Below are positions 1 through 12,870 of a DNA stretch of 64,000 bases, one piece after another. The stretch covers positions 22,167,346-22,231,345 of the forward strand of contig CM068323.1 of the NCBI GenBank assembly GCA_034766995.1. The letters are read 5' to 3'. This DNA comes from Acanthacorydalis orientalis. Taxonomy: Eukaryota; Arthropoda; Insecta; Megaloptera; Corydalidae. A model generated the notes under the pieces. That model was not told where the DNA came from. It worked only from the letters and a program-made list of their open reading frames with translations, and ran no database searches. How positions within the stretch are numbered: the stretch's first letter is position 1; each line of letters opens with the position of its first letter. The translations under genes and the position numbers were made by a program.

Positions 1-268
1 ATATACACAAGTGTGTATATATACATATATATATATATGTTTGTGTGTGTGTGTGTAACAAGTTTCGAAAAATCGAATATAATAATAATATTATGAGAAA
101 TACTCAACAGTATTATTTGATAAAAAAAAACGACACCGACCCAATTTGTCAACCATATATTTTGATACCCATTGTATTTCGAAGAATCAAATCAAAAAGA
201 TAAAAATATGGAAAATGTAAGATATTTAAAGTGTAATAAAATATGAAATGGTATTTGTATGAAATATT

Positions 269-449
269 TCAGGTGAAAATTTTCTCTATTTTCAAAAAGG
301 CTTGAATCGTCAACCCTACTTTTCCATTGATCAAAAAATCACATTCCACTCGAAATTTTCCTTCCATGAATTCAGGAAAGTGAGCATCGTTGAATATGAA
401 GTCTTTGATTACGTAATCGTTCTAAAATAAATTACAATCTTTCAGAGAC

Positions 450-515
<66 letters not shown>

Positions 516-892
516 ATATACAACAAAATACTTTATAAATTATTAAAATTCTTCTTAAATAGTTACACGTCTTCTGTGATAAAAGAACTTTATAACAAAA
601 GCACTATCATAAAAGTTACATTCGTATACTAATATTTAAATATTAATATAAATTAATAATAGAAGAAAATTAGTTCTTGTTCTGAAAACAGAAGAAAGAT
701 TTACTCTCTTTAGTATTAACTAACCCATAAACTGAAATTTAATGTAACAATTTTTTGATATTCAAAATACTTCTTCAATGAATTTATATTCATTATTTAT
801 AATTTTGAACATACAATCAACTAACTTGATTATATTATGTTTTAATTTTAATAATTACATTTTTTAATCGTCTAAATATATGTCTAATTTAA

Positions 893-943
<51 letters not shown>

Positions 944-1137
944 AGCAACAGGAAATTAAACAAACCGGTTATACAGATACTATCTATTATTGAAGATAAT
1001 AATTTAAAAATAAATTAAACTGTGTCATTCTTCAGATACTATCAGGATGTATAATCTTCTATATTATAATTATTTTAATACAGGAAATTAAAAATAGTTT
1101 TCATTAAAAAAAGTCATTCTTGCTTAGACACACACAG

Positions 1138-1204
<67 letters not shown>

Positions 1205-1559
1205 CAGGATGTATTATAAACATATAACAATAATAATAGAACATATTTTAGACTTCAACATGAGTCATATACATTCATTTGATCTTTCATGTATTTACAA
1301 ACTGATTAAAACATTTTTGAAAATGATCCCTTTTAATTATCAACTCCTCGTACCCAAAAAAATCAAATAGTTCTTGAAACTCAAATGATTTGAAGTTTGG
1401 TTGAACGAAACAAACACACTGCCATGACAATACTTCGAAAAAAAAAATAAAAGTTGTGTAAATTTAGAATCAACACTTTTTGAATGCATGTTTATATGAT
1501 TTTTCCTCATTTTAGAATATGGTATGTTCTGTATAAGTATTTTTTTGTATTTCAAATAC

Positions 1560-1599
<40 letters not shown>

Positions 1600-2934
1600 C
1601 TTAAAACGAATTAATTTCAATCGCTCAAACGCATCATCATTAATCCAATAACTTACTGCAACAATTGGACATTTTGCTGGTAGATTAGAAACTTTAACAA
1701 GATCCGGCCACCACATTTTATCTATTTTCATATAACCACAAATGGAACCAGTCATAGCAAACGGAATCGATTTATATACATTGTTTGAAAAAACTGCGGC
1801 TCTATTCTGAAACTATTTTTTTTATTTACATATAACACCTTTATTAAATATTTTATATCTAATTTCTCGATCTATGATATTATAAATCAATCCATAAAAT
1901 CAATATATATATATATATATATATATACAAATTAATAATTACTCACATATTCATAAATAAAATGAACAGAGTATTTAGTAACGAGAAATAATACATTTTT
2001 TGTTACTGACTTTCCTTTTAAACACAAACTGTATACCCAAATTGAGTACAAATTTAAATTTATGAAAATATTTTTAAAAATTATAAATCAAAGATGAATA
2101 ACAAATCTGTTAACAAAAATACCAAAAAGGAAAAAATATACTTGTTGAAAAAATGTACTCTTGAAAATATTATAATAGAATAATAAAATTTAATAAGTAC
2201 TAAATGATATTTCAGTATAATTCACAATAATAGCTTCTCGATTCTCGAACATATTTTGAATTAAACGTACACATTTTGTGCAAACAGATAAAATTTTACG
2301 TTCGACAAAGAATAAAATAATTCAATATATAATGAACGAAAATAATAGAAAACAAAAAACAGAAAATAATATTAAAAAAGAAATTTCATTTTAAAACAAG
2401 TAAATTTCCTTGTTTTTTTTACCAAATAGTGTGATATTTTAAATAGAGTGAACTTCAATCTAAACTACAAACTTCCTTAAGTAGGAAATGAATTTATATT
2501 ACAAATAAAATACCTTGGCATTATCTAAATTTTCAACGAGAACAGTTAATCTACCATTAAAAGTAGTTGTTGTCCTGTTAACCTTTGTCGACCAAAATGA
2601 CACATTTGTAAATGTTACATTATCATAATAAGAAGCTCCAAATTTTTCCAATGTCATTTGATAACGATACTAAAAAAATATTAGTTAATACGTTAAATAA
2701 AACTGTACTGTTTTATTCTCATATTATGTAAATAATAATAAATAAAATTGTATATCGAATTCTAATATATAAAAGACAAATACTATTAAACTTTGATTAA
2801 TATTTAATTTAATTAATTGAAATTGTTTAAAAAAAATAAAACAATAAATGATTACTTACTGATTCCACAAATATCAATAAGAAAGATGCAAAAATCAATC
2901 CAAACAGAAACAAATGTACTGACTGACTCGCCAT
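269..2934 (-). CDS. Secreted DUF1091-family (CheB/GM2-activator-like) protein, four exons
   Basis: Exons on the minus strand are 2934..2860, 2669..2514, 1806..1657 and 421..269. All three introns are phase 0 and GT-AG, with donors GTAAGT, GTATTT and GTAAGT and T-rich acceptors. The product is 177 residues, the usual length for DUF1091 (PF06477). Residues 1-25 (MASQSVHLFLFGLIFASF...) form a signal peptide with an exon junction at its end. Sequons are at N42VT, N47VS and N56RT. The family pattern follows: 'KVNRTTTTFNG' (54-64), 'YKSIPF...ICGYMKID' (88-106), 'NLPAKCPI' (118-125), then 'DYVIKDFIF' and 'EGKFRVECDFLINGKV'. Cysteines are C100, C123 and C154. Drosophila relatives include the CheB proteins, GM2-activator-like secreted proteins linked to contact chemosensation; that role here is inference. 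Exon 3 could instead start at 1812, adding Phe-Gln. No near-consensus polyA signal was seen close to the stop. Confidence 0.8.
451..520. repeat. (TA)n microsatellite, interrupted, 70 bp
   Basis: TA repeat with a TG and a TT interruption, inside intron 3 of the DUF1091 gene and about 30 bp from its acceptor. Confidence 0.95.
1141..1200. repeat. (TA)30 microsatellite
   Basis: Uninterrupted 60-bp TA repeat preceded by a short CA run, inside intron 3 of the DUF1091 gene. Confidence 0.95.
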
Positions 2935-4002
2935 ATTTTAATGTAATTAAAATGAAATCAACAACAAGCACACTTCTAATATTCAGTGTGACTTTAGTTT
3001 AGAGTCAACAAATCTATTTTAATTAAAAGTGTATATATTTATGATAATTCAATGCACAACCTTTTACATTTTTATATTCTATAAAAAAATATTGATAATA
3101 TCAAGTATAATTACATAATTTGAAAACTAATAGTCAACACACATTGATATCAATCTGATTTCTTTTATTTTATTCAATACATGTATGGTATTTTTCATGG
3201 TTAATATCTAAATTAACTGTCCGTATCGAATTGTGTTCGTGTTCGATTTCAATTAAATAATAAAAGCAGCGTATAATACTTTGTTTCATATTTACAATTT
3301 GATACCTTTATTTATATGTAAATTTTAAATTGTTAAGAAGGAAACATGTATATTTTTAATATCTGCTCAAAATAATCAAAACGAAATCGTTATGCTGTTA
3401 ACGTTAACGGTATACTGTTAACAGTTTGTAATCTATTCGGTAAATAATTATATTAAGAGATAATTGAATTTTATATATTTGTTTCAAGTTATCGTTTGAC
3501 ATCTTTTTGAATGTTTCAATCGTTATTTTATTTAAACATAACCGTTAATAAACGTCCGAGTTTAAACTAAATTCTAGTTAATAAATATCAACATTAAATC
3601 TACTATTCATTAACTAGAAACATATTAGATATTTTAGTTAATAATAATAACTAGGATATTTATTGGTTCCTAAAGGTTAAATGTTATACTTTATTCCTAA
3701 AAATGAAGAAATATATTTTCTTATACAATTAAATAGCGATTTAGTTAAAGCATATCTGTGTATAATTTTATTCTAGATTTAAAAAACATACTTTAATAAT
3801 TTGTATAAAATTAAAAATGTTGTTATGTAAATATAATGTGGAATCTTATTTTTTTAGTATATTAATTGATATTTTCATTAATTTTCTATTGACATATATT
3901 TTATATAATGTGTTATTCGCAAATACTTCCGTGTATAAACATATTTCGATTAAATACATGAACGTTTCAATTAAAAAATATAAATCTAACTTGTATACAA
4001 GC

Positions 4003-4045
<43 letters not shown>

Positions 4046-4352
4046 CTTGTTCATAAAAGAATATAAGTTCCCAGAATGAAAATATAAGATGAGAAAGTAT
4101 CGAGTTTGCAGTATGCTACCTATCCAATAAAAGTACAACGTCGTTAACCGTTATTGAAAGAAGTGAAATGAAAACCCATCAACGCAAACTGCGCCTCAGA
4201 GATTCACACATAAATATACAGTGTATTTTGTTGTGTTTCATTTCGTTTTGAAGACGCCTTGTGGATTTCTTTGCAAATCTCACAACGAGGATTCTCACAA
4301 TAATAGCAGACCACCAATTGAGCAAACCAATGCATATATTATTTCTTATTTA

Positions 4353-4396
<44 letters not shown>

Positions 4397-4630
4397 GTGT
4401 GTGAGGTGAGAGTGTGTGCTTATAATAAAATAATGTTTTATAAAATATACATCTCATATATATTTTATAAATTGTAAGATTCAGGAACAAATATTGATAT
4501 AATATAATGTATTCACAAATATACTGCCTGCAAGAACATTTCACGACTGCTAAAATACATTTAGCAAACATGCCTATGAATATTGGAATTTAATAAGAGT
4601 TTATATAGACCTAGTATAGGTATGTGTGTG

Positions 4631-4661
<31 letters not shown>

Positions 4662-5833
4662 GAGTTCTACAAGTTGTGGCCTTGTTAGCATAGTAAGTCT
4701 AACGCTAGACACTCCCATAGCGATTAATCAAACCGCGAACATTAATCCGTAATTCTATTCTTTAGGGATTTCATATAACGATAAGCAACATAAATATGTT
4801 ATAACAGTAAAGTGTCAAGTCCGTTGAGAGATTGCTGTGGCCATGTTCTCGTTAAGTAAAATATGATAGGTTGGACTAATATTCATCTGTATGTATGTAG
4901 TGTTTCATATTTGTCTATAAATAAGTTTTGTTTAAATATATGTTATTTTAAAAAAAACAGGAGATGTACTCAGATAAAATATTTAGTCATTCATTTTCAA
5001 TAATATAAGAAAGTTTAAAAGAAATCGTCTTTGAAATAATTCTCGAATATTTCTTTGTAAAAAAATGTTTCTTTATTCCTCAATGGAGCTTTTAATTAAA
5101 TGTGGCAAATCGTACAGATGTTTTAACATTTATTTTAAAAAAATAAGTTAAAATTTAATTACTTTATAGAAAAATTATATATATATATATACTTTGAAAT
5201 AAATATAAATATATATTTTATTATAAAATGACATGTTTTTATATTTAATATAGATTTACGAAATTATTTCAAAATTATCATTTGAAGCAATACCTGATTG
5301 AATAGTTTTAATCGAGGATAATAGATTAATTAATTTGTTTACTTTCATGTTTTATTTCACATTTAAGCTATTAAAAAAATTCTACTATTTTTAACAACAT
5401 CAAACATATAAAAATGTTTTGTTCATACTGAATCGTCATCAGGCCCCATATACAATGAAAAATAAACTTCTACTTATAAAAAAAAATATTTGATATATTA
5501 ATAATATGTAAGTTAATAATTTTATAAATTACTAAATAGTGAATTATTTTTAAATGCGATAGATTTATATACTCTAAAATATTGTTTTAAACATTAAAAG
5601 AGTCTTAAAAATTAAACTATTGAATAATAATCTTTACTTTATGTTTAATCTATTCTTTCCTGTTTTAAATATTTTGTATATAAACAATTCAAAGAATTGA
5701 TCGAGGCAATAGTATAAACTCAAAACACTATTTAAATAAAATGAAATCTTACTCAACACAAATTCAATTAAAAAATATTAGTCAGTTTATAAAATAACAT
5801 TTTTAAAAATTAATATATAATAAAAGTACTCAC
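2935..5833. other. AT-rich stretch upstream of the DUF1091 gene
   Basis: No coding exon was found on either strand. It contains (TA)n arrays at about 4005-4043, 4370-4391 and 4635-4661, and a cluster of GTTAAC palindromes at 3397-3424. Two moderately GC-richer patches, 4,130-4,350 and 4,670-4,870, contain no supportable exon. The promoter of the DUF1091 gene should lie at 2,950-3,100, where only weak TATA-like text is seen. Confidence 0.4.
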
Positions 5834-5924
5834 GTTACTTGACTTCCAATTCTTCTATGACAGCTTTCACCAATTGATACTGGGTACCACTAACATCAGA
5901 CGTTTTTATCAATTATTAAAATAT
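5834..5924 (-). other. Candidate non-coding exon, perhaps a 5' UTR exon of the DUF1091 gene
   Basis: A 91-bp segment lies between a strong polypyrimidine acceptor (TTTCTTTCTTTTTTAG, AG at 5926-5925) and a consensus donor (GTGAGT from 5833). All three frames contain stops, so it is not an internal coding exon. One frame reads 'TSDVSGTQYQLVKAVIEELE' and then stops, but it is closed upstream by tandem TAA codons just inside the acceptor. It lies on the same strand as, and 2.9 kb upstream of, the DUF1091 start codon, with a possible joining acceptor near 3,017. A long non-coding RNA exon is the alternative. Confidence 0.3.
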
Positions 5925-8900
5925 CTAAAAAAGAAAGAAAAGCAAGAATTATTTTTAATACAACATGATTTAATAAATTTCTGTTATAATTCTGTTATAA
6001 TATTCTAATAATAATTTATGGCCTATGGAATAAATCGTGAAAAGAAATGGTTTAATTCTTAACATGTTTCAATATTCCTTTCTTCCATTAATTATATTTA
6101 TAATTTTCTACCGGAAAAAAATGTAAATATGAATTGTATATAATATTATTTATCAATAACGTATTTCCTCATATTATATATATATATATATATATATACG
6201 ATTTTTTTATTTTTTTTATTAATAAATAGAAACAACTATAATTCATGAATGATAGCATTTATATTACAATGGAAAAATGTTATCTCTTATCTAAATTGAT
6301 TACATTAATGACAAATAATTTTATAATGAAAACTGGATATAGAAAATAAGTGAAACATCTAACTTCCATTTGTCTGCATGGAATTGTGCATGTTCGATAT
6401 CTGTTCAAAGAACTTTACAGTTGAGTACATGCTTTGTTGTAACACAAACGCATAACGATGACGGCTAAACGAATAGTTCGTGAACAAAAATAAAGGAATT
6501 GTCTGTAAATTTAAGACACGGCCGCAATACTAGTGGTTCTTGTTCCGTCGAATGATAGAAATTGCGGTTAGGAACCGCAAGCATGTCATTGAAAGCAGCT
6601 CCGGCGTTAACAAGAGATCGCACTCGACCACAACAATCGCTAAGTGCATCACTTTGACCCACTCGTTTCTGTCAGATATCCAAGACTTGCTGCACAGTTA
6701 ATTAAAATAGCATGTTCATTATCGAACGCGGATGACGTATACAAAGATGATATTTTCGAGTGAGGGAATTTGTGTGTTTTCTTAGGACTTAACCCGTTCT
6801 ACTCCGAAATATAATTTCATCGGTTTGGAACGAATTAGGTCTGACAGTTGTTTGTATTGTATTCGATGTTACTCTATAAAAATCTTATTCAGAGCTAGAT
6901 GGGATTGATTTTTATACTTATGATCTCTATACCAATTGTTATATTTTCAAGATATTTAACAATACCGCGATGGTGTAAAAATATAATTATTATATCATTT
7001 TTTACATAGAAAAGACTAAAGTGTCTATTTCTACCTTACTACTTCTCTTATAAAATTGCATTTTATAATCTTGATTATTATATTTTAAAAATATCTCTAA
7101 ATATTAAAAAATCTATAATTATTTTCATAAAATATGATAATTAACTTATGATTATATTCTTAATTACTCATTCTATAAAATTTTTAATAATTAAATTAAT
7201 TTTAATTTCATTTAATACGACGAATATCAAATATAGTTAAACAAGAGCTATATATTTTTTATTAGAATGTTCGTTTATATTTCATAAAAGATTTGTAACT
7301 AAATATTCGCTACAAATTGTAACATAAACATCCTTTCACATTTCAGCTAGTATTTTTAATATACACTCGTGCACGGCTGTGTCTAAAATGAATGTAGTAA
7401 ATTTCAACATATTTTCTTAAACTATTTCTAATGCAAAATAGTAAATATTGTGTTCATATTTATACTCTGACTCTATAAAGTTGTCTAGATTATAAAAATT
7501 CGTGAATAAAATTACAATACTCGAATACAGTTTAGAGTTATTGGACGAGTTATGAAAATAATACAATGTTTCATTTATTATTCTACAAATAAAATATATT
7601 ATTTTCAACAACTAAACTGAAACAAAATGTAAGCAGGGTATATATAAAAAAATAAAAAAGAATGCAAAATAGGGCAATTTTAGAAACAAAAAATTATAAA
7701 ACTAATTTCAAAACTATTCATGTACACTAGGCAAGTGCTAATGAGTTTCAAGCAGACAGAATTATTTTCTACCGAATTAATTTAATTTAAATATAGAATG
7801 AGATAAAATATGAGATTTAATTAATGAAATAAAACTAATCATAACTGACATCAAACGTCATACACACGAAACTGAAATTATAAGTGGTATTAAAAAAAGG
7901 CAAGCAAAATTTTAATTTAAAATTCTGTGAGTTTCCCAGATGTATTCTATATTTATTCAAGATATGTCAATATCCGATTAAATTTGCATTTATTACATCA
8001 ATAATAAAATAACAAAGACAAGCATTCCTTTAGTCAGTTAATTACTAGAACATCCATCTTTTCTCACAGTCAATATATATCATGATATCCAGAAGGGAAA
8101 ATAAAAATATATTAAAAGATATTGTCTAATTTTAAAAATAGATATTGATATTTTATATAAAGATATGTCAGTTTTTTTAATATATTAAATATTTTTCTCT
8201 AATGTAAGGACAATGATCACAGTAACTTTTATATTTTTTATACTACTCTCTTCTCAGAACTTTCAAGTATAATTATTCAGTTTTGGTTTTGTAAAAAATA
8301 TAAAAATTAATGTTTTAAATCTTAAACTACAGGAGTAATTAAGTAAACAGGTAGACAGTCAGATAGTCAAGTAGATTTGTAGAGCTATGGTGATTAATGT
8401 ACCCATTTCTATACGTACGTATTCAGTATTTTACTAATTTAAAATTAAAATAGAGAGAAGAATTTTTTATTTATAAATGAATTTACAAACTCACAAACAA
8501 TTTTTTTTATATACTCCACAAACAACACATTTTTTCTGATCAAAAAAATCCAATAATTGATCAGATATTTCTAAACTGTAGAGCTTTAAGCGCAATAGCA
8601 TTGTCATCGAAATAAGCAAAAACAAAAATTAAAAATGAACAGCAATGTTTTTCGCTTTCTTGGACTCAGAGAAAAAAATTCATTAGTGAAATTGAATTTA
8701 GTAACAGTTCCAAAATTGAATTGTTCTAAGAGAAATATGAAAATAAATTATAAAATATTTAAAATACAACTATAAACATATTACACATTATGTATTGAAT
8801 GTTGTTTAATAAGATTATCTTTGTACGATTGAGCAAGTCATTTTAAATAAATATATGCATATGTTACCGACAGAAAAGCGATCGAGTATAAAATAACAAT

Positions 8901-9100
8901 TACAGTGCGTAATTACAGTTCAAAGATCGTGAAATTCGTAACCGAATTCATGACTTATCGGACGTTAAATTTAATTTGAATCTATAGTAGAGTGAATTGA
9001 GCTCGTTTAAAATTTTCTGGTTGGTATTAAAATTTACTAGAGTGTATAATTCGTTTTACCTTTAATAACTCGAACTTCCAGTGTTACAGAAGCGTGTAAG

Positions 9101-9101
<1 letters not shown>

Positions 9102-9155
<54 letters not shown>
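9102..9155. repeat. (TA)n microsatellite, about 54 bp
   Basis: Uninterrupted TA repeat in intergenic DNA. Confidence 0.95.
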
Positions 9156-9158
<3 letters not shown>

Positions 9159-11045
9159 GGGATTTAGTATGGAATCATATTAAGATCTGGAACGGTAACG
9201 TTATACGAAATCCAATCTTATAAGATGTGCTGATGGTTAATAGTATATTAAATATTTTATATGAAGTAATAAATGTCTATAGAAAATTTTTGAAAATGAT
9301 TATGACTGTACGTTGTGAACTTTTAAATGAAATATAATAGGCGTTTATACATTAAAAAATACGTTTCCAAATACTTTTATATTTATATTAGTAACAGAAT
9401 TGATTTATCTCTTTATACATTTTTGAAAAAACATACATTATTCTAGATAACATTTCAATAAAAATCAAACTTCATTACAGACATGCTTTTAATTTACAGA
9501 AATCAAATGTTGTCTACGAAAAAAATAAATACTTCGAATACAACTTTCAAATATTAAAGATAATTTTTATAAAAACGCTAATATAAATATTTATTTTTAG
9601 TCCTTGACCCACATTTCAACTTAGTTCCAAACATCATTCTTCACTGAATTCCGAAAATAATTATTCATTCAACATTCATTCCTAAATTATGAGAGAGATA
9701 ATAATTTTATTTGATGAAAAATATCACTCCGCTTAATATAAAATAAAATCGATCAACAGAACAACTTTTCTCGACTTGTGTGCTTTTGTAACGACTCTCT
9801 TTTTGTTTAATAATAGTTCATAGAATGTGCTATAAGATTGAACAAGTATTTTAACTCTGATTGATGTAAACAGTCTTGCTTTTAGTGGTTAGTTGATTGT
9901 CCTAATATATATTAAGATGAGTTTATTGTAGCCTATGCTATATATTACATCTTTTTCCTCTTTTCATTATAATTTATCTTCCACTGTTTTTGTACAGTAA
10001 AGTTAGACAAACATTTAAAGAGAAGATGGAATATTCTCAAAATAATATATAGTTGAATAAGTTCAAGGATTTACACATTAATCAAGTTTATTTCTTTTTG
10101 TACTCTATCTGATACAGTAAAAATATTTTATCGTTTTAATTAATGTTAAATTATATATATATATATATATATATGTATACATATACAATATATATTAAAA
10201 AAATGAATAAAAAAACGTTTGATAAAAAGCACAAAATATAATACAGCATAAATAAAATATAACTAGTGACTAACTCAAACTGGAATCGACCTATTGATAT
10301 GTTATGTTTTGTGTAAGTTTAGATAGGATATAATTTTACAACTTTTTCCATTAGAATGATATCTGATCAATCGAGAGAATTTGGTAAAATGAAATTGCTG
10401 AAAGCCGGAAAACAAAACAATAAATCTAGAACGAAATCTGATAGAGAAATAGCAAAGTTAGCAGAACATTGCTGTACTATATCGTCTCGGATTATAGAGG
10501 ACGTTGCTGTCATCCATGAAACTATTTTTCATCTACTTACTGTTTTTAGTTAAATCTTTTAATATTTTCTTTTTTGTTCTCTGTATGATTTTATGATTAC
10601 TTTGCAAATGCTTACGATTCTACGTTTTGTTTATGTGTGAGAAAATTCTGTTGTAATTGTTTGTCGAAATGAAACGTTACTTAGATTGTTATTGGCTGTT
10701 TAATACATAATCTGTATTTTAGTAGTTATCCAGATAAAAGCATCACACATGTTTTTAGTATTTAGTTTTGTTATTAAAAATCTCTCTAATTAAATTATGT
10801 TTAAAAATACCGAAAATGTTAAAAAAACAAAATTATTTTAAGCAGTAGTTACACTTTGTTTTACTTTATAAGATTTTAATTATTTAATATTAAAGTCTAT
10901 TTTATTTTTAGTTAAGTTAATTTTCTAGAAACTATTAAAAGAATTATCAATTACAATGAATTGCACTGGAAAAATGCATTTAATAAAAATAAACGATCAA
11001 CAAATACTCTTAATTTTATAAAAAATATGTGGATTTAAAATGGCC

Positions 11046-11078
<33 letters not shown>

Positions 11079-11464
11079 ATGTGTGGGTACCATTTTCTAA
11101 TTTTTCCTGACATAAAATAATAAACATGTTCCAATTGATTTCATATCGAAGCAGTTTTACCAAGCACTAGATTTAAATAATAAAACAAATCCATTAAGTG
11201 TTACCGCGACGTCAATGTTTTAAAAGTGTTTATAAATCATTAACAGCGACGGTGCGTAGTTGCAAAATGAAGAAGGATGAATGAAATATATTATTTCCGA
11301 CATGATACGAAAGAGGTATATAAGAAAATCCTCAAAGTCTATAACAGCATTAAGAACGTAACGTTACAGACATAACAGGCCAAAGTAAAAGCAGAAAAAG
11401 TTGATTCGGGAGCTAATGGTACGGAAACGATGGCGAGAAAAATTTCTGCACTTAGTTGGCTTTA

Positions 11465-11630
11465 TGTGTGTGTGTGTGTGTGTATGTGCGTTTGTGCGTG
11501 CGAGTGTGGCATGCTGAATTGTTGTTACTAAAAACGGAGTTTCATCCATTGCCGTTCCTCTAAACGTACGTACGTACATACATACATACATACAGATAGA
11601 CAAACAACTGCACTAACTACTCACACACAT

Positions 11631-11679
<49 letters not shown>
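11465..11679. repeat. Compound microsatellite cluster (TG)n, (CGTA)n(CATA)n, (CA)n(TA)n
   Basis: Within about 215 bp there is a (TG)n run at 11465-11482, a tetranucleotide run moving from CGTA to CATA units at 11564-11594, and a (CA)n run passing into (TA)n at 11,632-11,679. Short frames across this stretch are artefacts of the repeats. Confidence 0.85.
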
Positions 11680-11681
<2 letters not shown>

Positions 11682-12479
11682 CGTGTGTATGAGAGCGTAT
11701 GTGTATTTTGTAGTAAAAAAGAATACTTGGATTACTGTCCATGACAAGGTTCCATACGTATTTGTATATGAATGTCTGTGTGGGTGTGTGTTTTTTTTGT
11801 ATGATTTATTGGTAACGATTTTTTACTTTACGTTTGTGTTAATAGTAGTTGATTTATTGATATTAACGAGACAAAAAATTGAGCGTAAATAATCGGTCGA
11901 AAATTCGAACGATTATTAAAAATTTTTCAACACCAATCGATCAGTTTAGATCGTAAATAAATGAATCAAAGTTTTTATTGCTTTTTCGAACAACAATGAT
12001 TTCGAATGAATGTTCAGTGATTTCGTTTTCGATGAAATCATGTCCTGTGCTCTGAATTAACTACATATAACGATCATCGCAAGTATTTGATATAAAAATA
12101 GTTATTAAGTCATATAAACTGTTTATTGTCGGTAGACATCTTTGATAGTAATGATTTATTACTATAATTCTATTTTTTTATAATTGCCAATACACGTTAG
12201 AAAATATACAAGTTACTTATATAAAAAGAATAGTGTTTATTTATAAACTCGGAGTGAGATAAAATAGTTCAATTTTATCTAAAAAAAATTACTGTAGAAC
12301 CAACACAATCAATAGTAAACTACTGTGCATATTTCAGTAGTAAACAAACGGTACGAGTGAAAAAATAGAAACATATGTAATACAAGTAAACGATATGAAT
12401 ACTATGATAAAAACTAAAGTTTCAATGTTAATATCTATAATTCCTCTCAGTCATTTCAAGTTTCTAACCACATGAAAAC

Positions 12480-12870
12480 AAAATCAAAACGTATACGACA
12501 AAGTTCATAATATTTCCAGCAAGCTTCTAATACACTTGTATCCCTGGCATCTTTCCCATCAGACGTCATAAAATATCCAGCGGACATGTCGTCCAATGGG
12601 CGAACGTACACACTTATGTCGTGGCAGAACAACATAAAAGATAACAAGAACTGGCCACGATCGACCAAGACGCCTTTGTTGCGCTTAGTGGACGGTCGAC
12701 GCGAGCTCTGCACTGGATTATGCGCCGGGATAAACAGTTCACGAAAGAATAGAGGGATGAAAATGAGGGAAAAAAACGCGCCGCTCGACCGACATGCTAA
12801 CCAAAGTACGTTCATTGTTCAGCTTGTTCCATTAGTGAACGGTAGGCCGGCAGATTGGCTGACGAACAAA
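12480..12870. promoter_or_regulatory. GC-rich island with mutually antisense open frames
   Basis: This island has visibly higher GC than its surroundings. It is open for 119 codons on the minus strand (12815..12456) and 109 codons on the plus strand (12586..12915) at once. Neither product resembles a known family, neither has clear splice sites or a family motif, and both simply follow the base composition. A conserved non-coding or regulatory element is the simplest reading; a species-restricted gene cannot be excluded. Confidence 0.3.

Larger units (their letters stand above)
422..1656 (-). other. Intron 3 of the DUF1091 gene, packed with (TA)n arrays
   Basis: This 1,235-bp intron has donor GTAAGT at 1656 and acceptor TTTTAG at 422. 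It holds four (TA)n arrays, at about 451-520, 894-940, 1141-1200 and 1566-1594. The first sits only about 30 bp from the acceptor, where it could affect branch-point or acceptor use. Open frames inside the intron (1340-1561 and the read-through past the donor to 1552) are not needed for the protein. Confidence 0.7.
5935..12450. other. Intergenic or intronic AT-rich DNA with few GC islands
   Basis: No gene could be assembled. A GC-richer island at 6,460-6,700 carries a minus-strand open frame of about 65 codons without convincing exon boundaries. A second patch at 10,340-10,540 carries a plus-strand frame preceded by a good acceptor (TTTTTCCATTAG, ending at 10,354) but lacks a convincing donor. 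A complex microsatellite lies at 11,465-11,679. The remainder is low-complexity A/T with (TA)n at 6177-6198, 9102-9155, 10151-10174 and 11049-11078. Confidence 0.4.

Noticed and set aside
1340..1755. Read-through of DUF1091 exon 3 ('SYWIND...') and a downstream frame at 1340-1561 as the protein's C-terminus
   Set aside because: The GTAAGT donor at 1656 joined to 421..269 gives the proper DUF1091 C-terminal block in phase, while the read-through runs into a (TA)n repeat and a stop.
8480..8720. Resemblance of 8,525-8,560 to 48,925-48,955 (ACATTTTTTCTG.TCAAAAA)
   Set aside because: The match is short and A/T-biased, within what chance allows in this composition.
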